Of a stretch of DNA of 30,700 nucleotides, positions 8,150 through 16,305 are shown in pieces. Each line of letters opens with the position of its first letter. Position 1 is the stretch's first letter. Origin of the DNA: CAZQSL01 sp964595945. GTDB taxonomy: Bacteria; UBP15; UBA6099; JAJRTR01. The stretch lies in NCBI GenBank assembly GCA_964595945.1, contig CAZQSL010000031.1, forward strand, positions 1 to 30,700, read 5' to 3'. The position numbers and the translations under genes were made by a program. The notes beneath the pieces are model-generated. The model saw only the letters and a program-made list of their open reading frames with translations, had not been told where the DNA came from and did no database searches.

Positions 8150-9215
8150 TGATGGGGTAGCGGCCGTACTGGAGGTAGGCGGCCTGCATGGCGAACATCT
8201 GTTTCCATGTGGCGCCCGAGGCTTCGGGCTGGAAGTAGTAGCTGCCGATGACGCCGCCGCCGTGTGTGGCGAGTGCCCGCAGTATGTCCTTCACGGACTG
8301 TTCGATCAGCTCGTATGACGCGCCTGGCATCACGCGCTGCATGTCGAGTGGACCCATAAAGCAGATTTTGCCGCCGAATTCCGACGCGAATTCATCAAGG
8401 CCCATAAAGCAGATGTCGTCTTTCTGGATCACGTCGAGACCTATCTCGATGAGGTCGGGCAGTATGGCCCTGATGTGGCCGCAGCTGTGGAGGAAAAATT
8501 TCAGCCCTCTGGCATGCGCCGCGTCAAAGAGGCGCTTGTAGCGTGGTTTATAGATCGCGCGCCACTGTTTGGGGGAAATCAGGAGGTTGTTCTGCGTGCC
8601 CCAGTCATCGAGCATCATTACGCCGTTGCAGCCGAATCTCGCGAAATTGTCGATCATCGGCAGGTACCACTCTTCGATCAGGCGGTCGGCGAGGCGTGCG
8701 ATTTTATCGGGTTCGAGCGCGAAATCCATCATCAGTTTGTCAAATCCGCGCAGCAGGTGGCATCGCTCGAAAATGCCCGCGTCGAGCGCGCCGAGCACAA
8801 AGCTCCTGCGGGCCAGCAGGCGGCGGTAGACCTCGAAGGCGGCGAATCTGCCAGGCGCGTCGGGGTCGGGGAATTTCAGTGTTTCGAGATCGTCCCAGCT
8901 CTTGAGGGGACTGTCGATGACTTCGCCCTTGTTGTTGACGAGGATGGTTTTCCAGACGCAGCCGAATTCGTCCTGCCGCTCGTAGCCTACAGTGCGGTGC
9001 AGGTCTGACGGGAGATGTTTTTTGTAGCGCCAGTTGCTTACAGCATATATCTGCGGGTGGATGTCGGGGTAGTAGGCATCGTCGGGCTGCCAGTCACGTG
9101 CCGGCATGACGGGCATGAAAAAGATGTCGGATATGGGCGGAGTGGCCGCGAAAAAGGGCACCCTGTCCGGGGTTTTGAATTCGATGGCTCTGAGTACTCG
9201 TTCCCTTGATGTCAT
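8142..9215 (-). CDS. uroporphyrinogen decarboxylase (URO-D)/cobalamin methyltransferase-family protein
   Basis: A 357-residue protein of the URO-D fold. It starts with TSRERVLRAIEFKTPDRVP, typical of the MtaA/CmuA-like branch, and carries a DDWGTQ segment (203-208), LHSCGHI (242-248) and FGGKICFMGPLD (280-291). In corrinoid methyltransferases of this family, the His and Cys of H-x-C (here H243 and C245) bind zinc with a third Cys near the C-terminus. That third Cys is missing at the expected place (residues about 326-333), although the final residue is Cys357. The protein is therefore more likely a methyltransferase relative than HemE; no corrinoid protein is encoded nearby. I chose the ATG at 9215-9213, with AGGTGA 5 bases upstream. 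The frame stays open for about 600 bases further, but the extra residues do not resemble the family. It is divergent from glmS. Confidence 0.85.
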   Translation of the reverse strand: MTSRERVLRAIEFKTPDRVPFFAATPPISDIFFMPVMPARDWQPDDAYYPDIHPQIYAVSNWRYKKHLPSDLHRTVGYERQDEFGCVWKTILVNNKGEVIDSPLKSWDDLETLKFPDPDAPGRFAAFEVYRRLLARRSFVLGALDAGIFERCHLLRGFDKLMMDFALEPDKIARLADRLIEEWYLPMIDNFARFGCNGVMMLDDWGTQNNLLISPKQWRAIYKPRYKRLFDAAHARGLKFFLHSCGHIRAILPDLIEIGLDVIQKDDICFMGLDEFASEFGGKICFMGPLDMQRVMPGASYELIEQSVKDILRALATHGGGVIGSYYFQPEASGATWKQMFAMQAAYLQYGRYPIKC

Positions 9216-9582
9216 GTCATTCACCTGCTGATGGGGGGGGGATTGATGAGAAACCCCTGAATAACCCGGGGTGATCATCAATCTCAAATATATCATACGG
9301 GGATAACAGGCAGTGATTATTTGAAAAAAAAGATTCGCCATATAGAATAATGACGGGAAAGTAGTAATAGGCGGAAGTGGCGCGCAGGCGACCGCCGACA
9401 CGAGTCCCGGGCAGTATCTCCGGGCAATGCCATGCCGGAATTGCGAAACCAGATCGGTTCGATTTTTGAATTGGCAATTACGTAATAAAAAAACATTCGC
9501 CCGAAAAAGGGCATTTGCTGAAATCAGAATTGTTGAATTCATAAATAAAATACTGGTTTCAGAAATACGAAAGGAAAATCGC
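9216..9582. other. 367-bp intergenic region between divergent URO-D-family gene and glmS
   Basis: No gene is supported here. The region has a G9 run (9233-9241), a two-stage inverted repeat (9241-9283), a short direct repeat CCGGGCA at 9407-9413 and 9420-9426, and an AT-rich stretch (9470-9570) that should contain the glmS promoter. I could not pick a -35/-10 pair with consensus spacing for either gene. A small hairpin GCCC-GAAAAA-GGGC occurs at 9499-9512. No glmS ribozyme core or other known riboswitch was recognised. Confidence 0.6.
9241..9283 (-). promoter_or_regulatory. two-stage hairpin in the leader of the URO-D-family gene
   Basis: Perfect 9-bp outer arms GATTGATGA (9241-9249) and TCATCAATC (9275-9283) enclose inner 5-bp arms ACCCC (9253-9257) and GGGGT (9268-9272) with a 10-base loop. 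In the minus-strand transcript this structure ends about 25 bases before the start codon and is followed directly by a run of C residues and the AGGTGA ribosome-binding site. It could be a post-transcriptional control element or a protein-binding site. It lacks a U-tract, so it is not a canonical terminator. Confidence 0.5.
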
Positions 9583-11427
9583 ATGTGTGGAATAGTCGGG
9601 TATGTCGGTGAAAAGAATGCTTCGGAAATACTCATCTCCGGTCTCCAGAAACTCGAATACAGAGGATATGACTCGGCAGGAGTGGCCGTGATCGAAAACG
9701 GCGAGATAAAAAGGGTCAGGAGCGAAGGCAAGCTCGTAAATCTCATGAAATCCCTGATCGTCAATCCCGTAGACGGCGCAACCGGCATCGGGCACACGCG
9801 GTGGGCGACGCATGGAAGGCCGACGGAATTCAACGCGCATCCTCATGTCGACTGCAAGGGCGCCATAAGTGTAGTGCATAACGGCATCATCGAAAATTAC
9901 GTCGCGCTCAAGGAAGAACTCATCGGCAGGGGGCATAAATTCGTATCGCAGACCGACACCGAAGTGCTCGCCCACCTGATCGAAGAAGAAGCGGCGGGAG
10001 CCACAGATGCGGAAGCGTTCATCGCGGCGGTACGCCGCGCGCTGGCCAAGGTGCGGGGGGCTTATGCTATCGCTGTCGTGCAGAAGGACAATCCAGGGAT
10101 GCTCATCGCCGCGCGCAAGGACAGTCCACTGATCGTAGGGCTTGGCGAAGATGAAAATTTCGTAGCTTCCGACATACCTGCGATACTGCCTCATACGAGA
10201 GAGATCATCTATCTCGGCGAGCAGGAAATCGCTATCGTCACACGCGAAAAAGTGGTCGTGACCGACCTTGACGGCAACGTGATCGAAAAGAAAAGCGACA
10301 GGATCGAGTGGAATCCCGTGCTGGCCGAAAAGAGCGGCTTTGACCATTTTATGCTCAAGGAAATCCATGAGCAGCCGCAGGTGATCCGCAACACGATCGG
10401 CGGGCGCACCGATGAGGAAAACGCGAGCATTTATCTCGAAGAGCTTGGCCTGACGGATGATGAAATCTGCAAATTCGACAAAATATATACGATCGCCTGT
10501 GGCACGGCGTATTATTCGGGCGTCGTCGGCAAGTATATCCTTGAAAAAATGGCGCGGATGAACGTGGAGGTCGATCTCGCGTCGGAATTTCGCTACAGGG
10601 AGCCGCTGGTGGATGAGAAGACCCTCGTGATAGTGATAAGCCAGAGCGGGGAGACGACTGACACGATCGGTGCGCTCAGAGAGGCCAGAGCCCGGGGAGC
10701 GAGGACTATCGGTATCGTCAACGTGAAGGGCAGCACAATCGCGCGTGAGGTGGACGGTGTGCTGTATATCCATGCGGGGCCGGAAATCGGGGTGGCATCG
10801 ACCAAGGCTTATATGGCCATGCTGATTGCGCAGATATTGCTCGGTATCAAATTCGGCAGGGCACGTGGTCTGCTCAGCGAGGAAATCGCGCGGAATTTTA
10901 TCCACAAGCTCAAGGAAATGCCTGGAAAGATCGAAGAAGTCATCGACATGTGCAAGAGTATCGAGAGTGTGGCGGACAAGTATTTCGAGTACAGAAATTT
11001 CCTGTATCTCGGCAGGGGGATCAATTTCCCCACTGCGATGGAGGGTGCGCTGAAACTCAAGGAAATCTCGTACATACACGCGGAGGCTTATGCTGCCGGC
11101 GAGATGAAGCATGGGCCGATCGCGCTTATCGACAAACATCTGCCTGTAGTCTGTGTGGTCACTGAGAGCGAGACTTACGAAAAGACTCTGAGCAATATGC
11201 AGGAGGTCATCGCGCGTGAAGGCATAGTGATCGCGCTGGCTACGCAGGGCGATGAGGTGGTGAAGCGGTATGCGAGGGATGTCATCTATGTGCCTGCTAC
11301 CGAGGAATTGCTTTCGCCGATCATCAATGTCGTGCCATTGCAGCTGCTGGCGTACTATATCGCAGTCAAGCGCGGATCGGATGTCGATCAGCCGAGGAAC
11401 CTTGCGAAGTCGGTGACTGTTGAGTAA
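9583..11427 (+). CDS. glmS: glutamine--fructose-6-phosphate aminotransferase (isomerizing)
   Basis: This 614-residue enzyme converts fructose-6-phosphate and glutamine to glucosamine-6-phosphate, the entry step to peptidoglycan and lipopolysaccharide amino sugars. The N-terminal glutaminase begins MCGIVGYVG, with the nucleophile Cys2 exposed after Met removal. It continues with HTRWATHG (71-78), HNGIIENY (99-106) and TDTEV (124-128). Two SIS sugar-isomerase domains follow (about 295-425 and 465-605), with ACGTAYYSG (304-312), SQSGET (353-358) and the ending DQPRNLAKSVTVE. Length matches the family (609 in E. coli). The start is fixed by Cys2 and by AAGGAAAA just upstream (9571-9578), although the frame is open further upstream. 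It is a single gene divergent from the URO-D-family gene and separated by 254 bases from the HDOD gene. A 654-codon open frame on the opposite strand is a codon-bias shadow. Codons here are less C-biased than in most neighbours. Confidence 0.98.
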   Translation: MCGIVGYVGEKNASEILISGLQKLEYRGYDSAGVAVIENGEIKRVRSEGKLVNLMKSLIVNPVDGATGIGHTRWATHGRPTEFNAHPHVDCKGAISVVHNGIIENYVALKEELIGRGHKFVSQTDTEVLAHLIEEEAAGATDAEAFIAAVRRALAKVRGAYAIAVVQKDNPGMLIAARKDSPLIVGLGEDENFVASDIPAILPHTREIIYLGEQEIAIVTREKVVVTDLDGNVIEKKSDRIEWNPVLAEKSGFDHFMLKEIHEQPQVIRNTIGGRTDEENASIYLEELGLTDDEICKFDKIYTIACGTAYYSGVVGKYILEKMARMNVEVDLASEFRYREPLVDEKTLVIVISQSGETTDTIGALREARARGARTIGIVNVKGSTIAREVDGVLYIHAGPEIGVASTKAYMAMLIAQILLGIKFGRARGLLSEEIARNFIHKLKEMPGKIEEVIDMCKSIESVADKYFEYRNFLYLGRGINFPTAMEGALKLKEISYIHAEAYAAGEMKHGPIALIDKHLPVVCVVTESETYEKTLSNMQEVIAREGIVIALATQGDEVVKRYARDVIYVPATEELLSPIINVVPLQLLAYYIAVKRGSDVDQPRNLAKSVTVE

Positions 11428-11430
11428 GTA

Positions 11431-11475
11431 CGGCATACGCCGCGTTTTTTGCCGAATGGCAAAAACGCATGCCGG
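11431..11475 (+). terminator. long stem-loop after glmS, possible terminator
   Basis: Four bases after the glmS stop, GCGTTTTTTGCC (11442-11453) pairs with GGCAAAAACGC (11458-11468) around the loop GAAT with one bulged T. Outer arms CGGCAT (11431-11436) and ATGCCG (11469-11474) can extend the structure past a 5-base internal bulge. No T-tract follows, so it may terminate poorly or instead stabilise the mRNA 3' end. Confidence 0.45.
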
Positions 11476-11529
11476 CAATGTGTAAAACTGCCAAACCACT
11501 CTAAAATAATTGCCGTTGAGCATTTATTT

Positions 11530-11556
11530 TTGTCAAGTGTTCGGTTAACCTATAAA
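11530..11556 (+). promoter_or_regulatory. putative promoter upstream of the HDOD gene
   Basis: TTGTCA (11530-11535, 5 of 6 matches) lies 15 bases before TATAAA (11551-11556, 5 of 6). The spacer is shorter than optimal, and an overlapping TAAATA gives 17. The location, about 125 bases before the HDOD start and after the glmS stem-loop, fits an independent promoter for the HDOD and methyltransferase genes. Confidence 0.35.
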
Positions 11557-11681
11557 TAATGCCGGAAGATGCGGAGTGGTTGCGCGTTTCGCCGGATTTC
11601 AGGCAGTGAAACAGAACTGGAAATAACTGCAAGGATGTCTTTGGCAATCAGAGGCATTGCTCGTGCAACTGGAGCGAACGG

Positions 11682-12617
11682 ATGGCAGAAAGAAAGATGG
11701 ACGCAGTCCTGCGGCATGTCGACAAGATGCCGCCCTTGCCGACGACGGCGCTGAAGGTTGTCGAGATAGCTAATGATCCCCGGTCGAGCATCACAGATAT
11801 GGATAAAGTGATCGCCATGGACACGGTCCTGTCGGCCAAGCTGCTGAAGATGGTGAATTCGTCATACTTCGGACTGCGTGACAAGATCACGACCACTGGC
11901 CGCGCGATAGCGCATCTAGGCATGAACACGGTCAAAAACCTCGTGCTGTGCTCGTGCGTCATCAAAAATCTGTCCGAGGGGTCGCGGTTTGCGAACTTCG
12001 ACATGGAGACTTTCTGGAAGCACTCCATGGGGTGTTCGGTCGCGGCGAAGCTGATAGCCAAGCGGCTTGGGCTCAACAACCATGAGATCGAGGACATATC
12101 GCTCGCGGCGCTGCTGCATGACATCGGCAAGCTTGCGCTGATCCAGTATTCGCCCGAAGAATATCTCAAGGTCGTGGCATTCGTGAGGGAAAAGAAGGTG
12201 TCGTATTTCGCTGCCGAACGCTCTATCCTCGCCGCCGACACGGTAATGCGAGTAAAGGAAGGCAGTACGGAATCGGGAAACCCGGAGCTCGAGGCCGAGG
12301 AGCGGCGCATCGACCACTGCTACATCGGCTATCACCTTGCCAAAAAGTGGAGCCTGCCGGAAATCATGACCGATGTGTTTTCCAATCACCACATGCCGTG
12401 GGACAACACCAATCCGGAGACCGGCAACGCGGTGCATATCGTGTGCCTCGCCAATGCGTTCTGCAAGATGAATGAACTGGGATTCGGCGGTGATGTATTC
12501 GTGCCGGTCATCAAGGATGAAACATGGCGCGTGTGCGGCATCAATGCCACGGATCTGATGAAGTACAGGGAAAAATGGGAAAAGGAAGTATCGAACGCCC
12601 AGGAATTCCTCGCGTAA
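11682..12617 (+). CDS. HDOD-domain signalling protein
   Basis: A 311-residue cytoplasmic protein. The N-terminal two thirds is an HDOD domain. It starts MPPLPTTALKVVEIANDP (about 16-33) and continues with the typical MVNSSYFG (57-64) and IGxxTVKNLVL segment, then ALLHDIGKLAL (143-153). HDOD proteins are regulatory relatives of HD phosphohydrolases and usually lack the metal-binding residues. Here H114, H146-D147, H218 and H236-H237 are present and could form an HD-type metal site, so catalytic activity is possible. There is no receiver, GGDEF or EAL domain attached. The ATG at 11682 has GGAG 7 bases upstream. The next gene, a TrmJ-like methyltransferase, begins 15 bases after the stop, so the two are probably co-transcribed, though no functional link is evident. 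Codons are richer in G-ending forms (CTG, AAG, GTG) than in the genes that follow. Confidence 0.9.
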   Translation: MAERKMDAVLRHVDKMPPLPTTALKVVEIANDPRSSITDMDKVIAMDTVLSAKLLKMVNSSYFGLRDKITTTGRAIAHLGMNTVKNLVLCSCVIKNLSEGSRFANFDMETFWKHSMGCSVAAKLIAKRLGLNNHEIEDISLAALLHDIGKLALIQYSPEEYLKVVAFVREKKVSYFAAERSILAADTVMRVKEGSTESGNPELEAEERRIDHCYIGYHLAKKWSLPEIMTDVFSNHHMPWDNTNPETGNAVHIVCLANAFCKMNELGFGGDVFVPVIKDETWRVCGINATDLMKYREKWEKEVSNAQEFLA

Positions 12618-12632
12618 ACCGCAGACGGCGGC

Positions 12633-13448
12633 ATGATCGACATCACGGGCGGACATACGCTAACATATATCCCGGCCATGACAACGGAAAAGACCACAAC
12701 GGCGCAAGACCGCGTGCGTGACAGGATGCAGGAAATCTGCGACAGCACCACTGTGGTGCTTTGCCGTCCTCTGTACGGCGGCAATGTCGGGTCGTGCTGC
12801 CGCGCGATGCACAATTTCGGATTTCGCCATCTGCGGCTTGTCGCGCCGCGCGCCGAGATCGGTCTTGAGGCGCGCAAGATGGCGATGTATTCGCAGGACA
12901 TACTTGAGTCTGCCGAAATTTACGACACGCTCGGCGACGCGATTGCCGGCATGGACGTGACAATCGGCACAACACGACGCCTCGGCAAGAGGCGCAGCCG
13001 GTTTTTCACCCCGCGCGACGCTGCCGTGCAATTCGCCGGCCTCGGCACTCAGAAAAAACGCGCCATCGTTTTCGGCGCGGAAGACTCGGGCCTCGCCAAT
13101 GAGGAAATCGACCTCTGCGACTGGCTCGTGTGCATCAGCACCATGACGGCATTCGACTCGCTCAACCTCTCGCATGCCGTGGCGGTCGTACTGTATGAAT
13201 TCAACACGCAGATGGCTATCGCCCACGCGCGCAAAGACTGCGACAGACAACATGGCGAGGGTCTCGCGCTCCATATCGAAAAACTGCTGCGCGCCTCGGG
13301 ATTTCTGCCCGAAAAGACCGACCCGCGCCGCGTCATGCTTTCACTGCGGAAAATCATCGAACGTGCAGGTCTCACGCGCAGGGAAATTCACATGCTGCAC
13401 GCCATCCTCGGAGTCGTCGAAAGCCGCATCGATCCCCCCTCCGGATAG
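12633..13448 (+). CDS. TrmJ-like SPOUT (TrmH-family) RNA 2'-O-methyltransferase
   Basis: A 271-residue SpoU/TrmH-superfamily enzyme that should transfer a methyl group from S-adenosylmethionine to a ribose 2'-OH in RNA. Motif 1 reads PLYGGNVGSCCRAM (46-59), with the conserved Asn51 and Arg57. Motif 2 is IVFGAEDSGL (145-154) and motif 3 is SLNLSHAVAVVLYEF (176-190). The order and spacing, plus a C-terminal helical extension of about 75 residues, match TrmJ (tRNA position 32) more than TrmL or RlmB. The substrate is still inferred. The start is uncertain: the ATG at 12633 has only a weak GGCGG upstream. A second ATG, residue 16, has none, and the first about 35 residues do not belong to the conserved domain. 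It lies 15 bases after the HDOD gene. Confidence 0.88.
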   Translation: MIDITGGHTLTYIPAMTTEKTTTAQDRVRDRMQEICDSTTVVLCRPLYGGNVGSCCRAMHNFGFRHLRLVAPRAEIGLEARKMAMYSQDILESAEIYDTLGDAIAGMDVTIGTTRRLGKRRSRFFTPRDAAVQFAGLGTQKKRAIVFGAEDSGLANEEIDLCDWLVCISTMTAFDSLNLSHAVAVVLYEFNTQMAIAHARKDCDRQHGEGLALHIEKLLRASGFLPEKTDPRRVMLSLRKIIERAGLTRREIHMLHAILGVVESRIDPPSG

Positions 13449-13510
13449 TTTTCCTGCCTGCTCTTCACAGCCGCGATTGTCGCCCCGGCTGATACTTTTC
13501 ATTTATTTAT

Positions 13511-13539
13511 TTAATAAAACAATAAATCCGTTCTATAAT
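13511..13539 (+). promoter_or_regulatory. sigma-70-type promoter for the outer-membrane protein genes
   Basis: TTAATA (13511-13516, 4 of 6) and a perfect TATAAT (13534-13539) are spaced by exactly 17 bases in an AT-rich island between GC-rich genes. Transcription should start near 13546. The resulting leader of about 100 bases is GC-rich and can fold: GCATGG/CCATGC (13558-13578 region) and CCGTCC/GGACGG hairpins. A strong GGGAGG ribosome-binding site follows. Confidence 0.62.
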
Positions 13540-13644
13540 TGCATAAATCGCCTGCCGCATGGCCGGATTTTCCATGCCCCGGCAATTCCTGCGCGGGGCC
13601 GTCCGGGACGGGCTGCGGGGCGATAAGTAAACGGGAGGTATGAA

Positions 13645-15105
13645 ATGCGTCGTTTTGTCACATATTTCGCACAGATTCTGCTGATGGTCTGCTGCATCGG
13701 ATACGCGGCAGCAGCAGAAGACTTTGAAGCTCGGGTCAACATCGTCCTCGACGATGGCACCGTCATGCTCTACGCAGGAGCCAAAAAAGGTGTCGCCGCC
13801 GGCGATGTATTCGAAATCAGGCGCGACTCCGCTGTCGTCGGCCACATCAGGGTCGTCGATGTCAAGGAGCATGCCTCCTACTGCGAAGTAACCGACGGCA
13901 ACGCGCGCGAATACGACCTCGCGGTCCGCACCGCCCAGAATGTCACCGTCAAGAAAAAGGAAACCGCCCCTGTCGCTAAACCCAAGGCGCCTCCGGCGGA
14001 AGCTCACCCCGCAGAGGAAGTCCCGGCGGAAGATATCCCCCCGGCAGAGCCTGCGCCCGTGAAGGAAAAAACACCCAAAACAGTCAAAAAGGCCTCCGCA
14101 CCCCCCGCAGAGGAAGCCCCGGCGGACGAAGCCCAGGCCGAGCCCGCGCCTGTCAAACCGCCCGCCGGAAAGCCGGCCAAGTCGAAAGGCGACGCAGCCC
14201 CCAGGCCTGACAAGGCCAAAGAGCCGCTGCCCGCAAAACCTGCCACCACGGCGCCATCGCAGAAAGATGCCAAAAACGACAAAGCGGACGATAAGAACGC
14301 AAAAGCGGCCATTACCGAACACCAGATCAAAAAAGACGCCCACGCGCCTCTCGGCGACAGTACTCCCGCCAACTATGGCCTTTCAGGCGTAATCTACAAT
14401 CCCAACGCTGACGTACTGCCCAAAAACAAGGGCGTAGCGCACCTCTTCTATGTCAAGGCCGATGACGACGATAAACTTTTCACCGACTTCGGAGTCGGCG
14501 TCACCTATGGCCTCAGTGCCAATATCGAACTCGCCTACACGCGCATCTCCACCGAGCTTGACGTCCCCGACACGGTAAGTTCCAACATTTCAGCCGATTC
14601 GTCATCTTCAGTCATGTCACTCAAATATCAGTTCGCCAACACGAAGCCATTCTCACTCGTATCAGCCAACATTTCCGAAATGCGCTATGCCGCCGTCCTC
14701 CAGTACTACGATCAGAAAATCTCCGTCACCGGGCTATCCGAAGACGAAACAAACGGCGGCACCACCCGAGTGGCAGGCGTAGCGACGGGCAAATATACAC
14801 TCGGCTCCGGCACCGCCGCTCTCTACTACCAGACCGGAGATATGGTCGACGATACCGATTTCAGCGGTGTGGGGCTCTATGCCGGCATCGACTGTCCACT
14901 CGCGATGGCGCTCCCCTCGGCAAGGGTCAAGGATGTCATGAGCCTCGTTGCCGAATATGACTCCAAGGCATATTACATCGGCTCGATGAATGCTCTCAGC
15001 TTCGGCTTCAGATACGCCTACCGCTCGATCGGCACCATGACGCTCTCCGTGTCCGACATCACGGGCTCGAAGATCATCGGGCTCAAGGGCACCTACAATT
15101 TCTGA
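13645..15105 (+). CDS. putative outer-membrane beta-barrel protein with N-terminal FlgT-C-like domain
   Basis: A 486-residue exported protein. The signal peptide covers residues 1-24 (AAAAE cleavage region). Residues about 27-105 form a small domain with the pattern VNIVLDDGTVMLYAGAKKGV-A-AGDVFEI, like the C-terminal domain of flagellar assembly protein FlgT and related periplasmic modules. Residues about 106-245 are a low-complexity Ala/Pro/Lys/Glu linker. From about 246 the sequence alternates as in amphipathic beta-strands (FGVGVTYGLSANIELAYTRI, AALYYQTGD, ALSFGFRYAYRSIG) and ends in the aromatic residue of YNF, as outer-membrane barrels do. It may link the outer membrane to the periplasm or peptidoglycan. 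GGGAGG lies 7 bases upstream of the ATG, and a promoter with a structured leader precedes it. The gene for a second barrel protein follows after 50 bases. The function is unknown. Confidence 0.8.
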   Translation: MRRFVTYFAQILLMVCCIGYAAAAEDFEARVNIVLDDGTVMLYAGAKKGVAAGDVFEIRRDSAVVGHIRVVDVKEHASYCEVTDGNAREYDLAVRTAQNVTVKKKETAPVAKPKAPPAEAHPAEEVPAEDIPPAEPAPVKEKTPKTVKKASAPPAEEAPADEAQAEPAPVKPPAGKPAKSKGDAAPRPDKAKEPLPAKPATTAPSQKDAKNDKADDKNAKAAITEHQIKKDAHAPLGDSTPANYGLSGVIYNPNADVLPKNKGVAHLFYVKADDDDKLFTDFGVGVTYGLSANIELAYTRISTELDVPDTVSSNISADSSSSVMSLKYQFANTKPFSLVSANISEMRYAAVLQYYDQKISVTGLSEDETNGGTTRVAGVATGKYTLGSGTAALYYQTGDMVDDTDFSGVGLYAGIDCPLAMALPSARVKDVMSLVAEYDSKAYYIGSMNALSFGFRYAYRSIGTMTLSVSDITGSKIIGLKGTYNF

Positions 15106-15124
15106 CGAAACAATAAGACCAATG

Positions 15125-15139
15125 GCGGGACCTTCCCGC
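15125..15139 (+). repeat. short hairpin between the two barrel genes
   Basis: GCGGG (15125-15129) and CCCGC (15135-15139) form a 5-bp stem with loop ACCTT. It sits 20 bases after the first gene's stop and just before the AGGGAG ribosome-binding site of the second. It lacks a T-tract, so a role in mRNA processing or differential expression is more likely than termination. Confidence 0.35.
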
Positions 15140-15155
15140 GATCAAGGGAGATGAC

Positions 15156-16277
15156 ATGACAAAAAGGACGCTCGCGGCGCTTTTTTCAGCAGCGCTTGCA
15201 TTCACCGCCTTTGCGGCGCCAGTCGCGGCAATGGACTTTCTCAAACCCGTCGACGTCTCGTTCACCACCGGCACGGTGCAGCAGGACTCCGGTCACGAAG
15301 ACCTCTATCTGCTCGGCATCGAGCCGAAATTCGAAGCCGGCAATTTCTACTTCACACTCGGTCTCAACATGTATGTCGAAAACGATTTTTCACTCCGCGA
15401 CGGCGGCAACGACTGGCTCGTGCTCGACTCGGCCGGCTACAAAAACAACAATCTCGACCTCTACTACGGCGACCTCAAAAACATCACCTACGGCAGCGGA
15501 TTCGTCGTCTCCAACTACCGCAGCGACATCAGGGGCAATGTCCCGCTCAACCGCCAGAAGGGCGGCACGGTCGCGCTCACGGGCGGCAGATCGGAATTCC
15601 GCGCCTTCGGCACTCGCACCGGACTCAACGGCCTGCGCGCCGTGCGCAACATGGGCCGCGTCTCCGCCGGCATGACCGCCGTGTCAGACTCCGAGCCCGA
15701 CTTCGAGGAAATCGGCGTCGACATCAGTCTCGCACAGTTGCCGCTCGGCACCACCGCCTATGTCGAAAGCGCGAAAATCAACGGATACGGCGACGGCTGG
15801 CTCATCGGCCTCGGCGCCGCTCCCCTCGAATTTCTGTCCACAAGGGTCGAGTACCGCGACTACGATTCCGACTTCATCCCCGGCATCGTCGACGAGCATT
15901 ACGAAGCCGTCAACTCCGTAGACCGCATCAAGACCAATCCCGCAGGCCGCCGCTCGGGCTACTACACCCGCATCGGCCTTTTTGAAAATCACAAAACCTC
16001 TCTCGCCGCCGTTTACGAAGACTACGAGGAAATGCAGCCGCGCGCCGCGCTCACCGCGCGCATCAATCCCTCCAGGAACATTTCCGCAGATTTCTTCTAT
16101 GCCGACGAAAGTTTCGTCCCCAACACCGCGAGCGGCGACAAGACCATCATCCGATCATCGCTCACCTACAGGACACGCCGCCACGCCGACATCATCCTCG
16201 AATACTACGACGCGTACGACGACGACAAAACCCCGCTCGAATCCTTTGCCGTAAAATTCAAATTCAGGATGAAATAA
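15156..16277 (+). CDS. putative outer-membrane beta-barrel protein
   Basis: A 373-residue exported protein with a clean signal peptide (residues 1-25, cleavage near APVAA-MDF). The mature part shows many alternating polar/aromatic strands of 8-12 residues, such as NFYFTLGLNMYVEN, NLDLYYGDLKNITYG, STRVEYRDYDSDF, TSLAAVYEDYEEM, ADIILEYYDAYDD and FAVKFKFRMK. This is the pattern of an outer-membrane barrel with Asp/Gly-rich turns. It ends in a basic residue rather than the canonical Phe, with Phe three residues from the end. No porin family motif could be named. AGGGAG lies 6 bases upstream of the ATG. It is spaced 50 bases from the preceding barrel gene and 28 bases from the following small membrane protein, so the three probably form an operon. 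Confidence 0.72.
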   Translation: MTKRTLAALFSAALAFTAFAAPVAAMDFLKPVDVSFTTGTVQQDSGHEDLYLLGIEPKFEAGNFYFTLGLNMYVENDFSLRDGGNDWLVLDSAGYKNNNLDLYYGDLKNITYGSGFVVSNYRSDIRGNVPLNRQKGGTVALTGGRSEFRAFGTRTGLNGLRAVRNMGRVSAGMTAVSDSEPDFEEIGVDISLAQLPLGTTAYVESAKINGYGDGWLIGLGAAPLEFLSTRVEYRDYDSDFIPGIVDEHYEAVNSVDRIKTNPAGRRSGYYTRIGLFENHKTSLAAVYEDYEEMQPRAALTARINPSRNISADFFYADESFVPNTASGDKTIIRSSLTYRTRRHADIILEYYDAYDDDKTPLESFAVKFKFRMK

Positions 16278-16305
16278 TTCCCGATGTTACACGGAGTGTG
16301 ATCCC

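Noticed and set aside
9216..9582. glmS ribozyme in the glmS leader
   Set aside because: The conserved core and pseudoknot elements could not be found; only a 4-bp GCCC/GGGC hairpin is present.
9216..9833. Extended N-terminus of the URO-D-family gene
   Set aside because: The extra residues run through the divergent intergenic region and into glmS, while the conserved domain begins at the ATG preceded by AGGTGA.
9559..11523. 654-codon open frame antisense to glmS
   Set aside because: It lies opposite glmS almost end to end, has no recognisable domain and no ribosome-binding site, and is explained by the codon bias of glmS.
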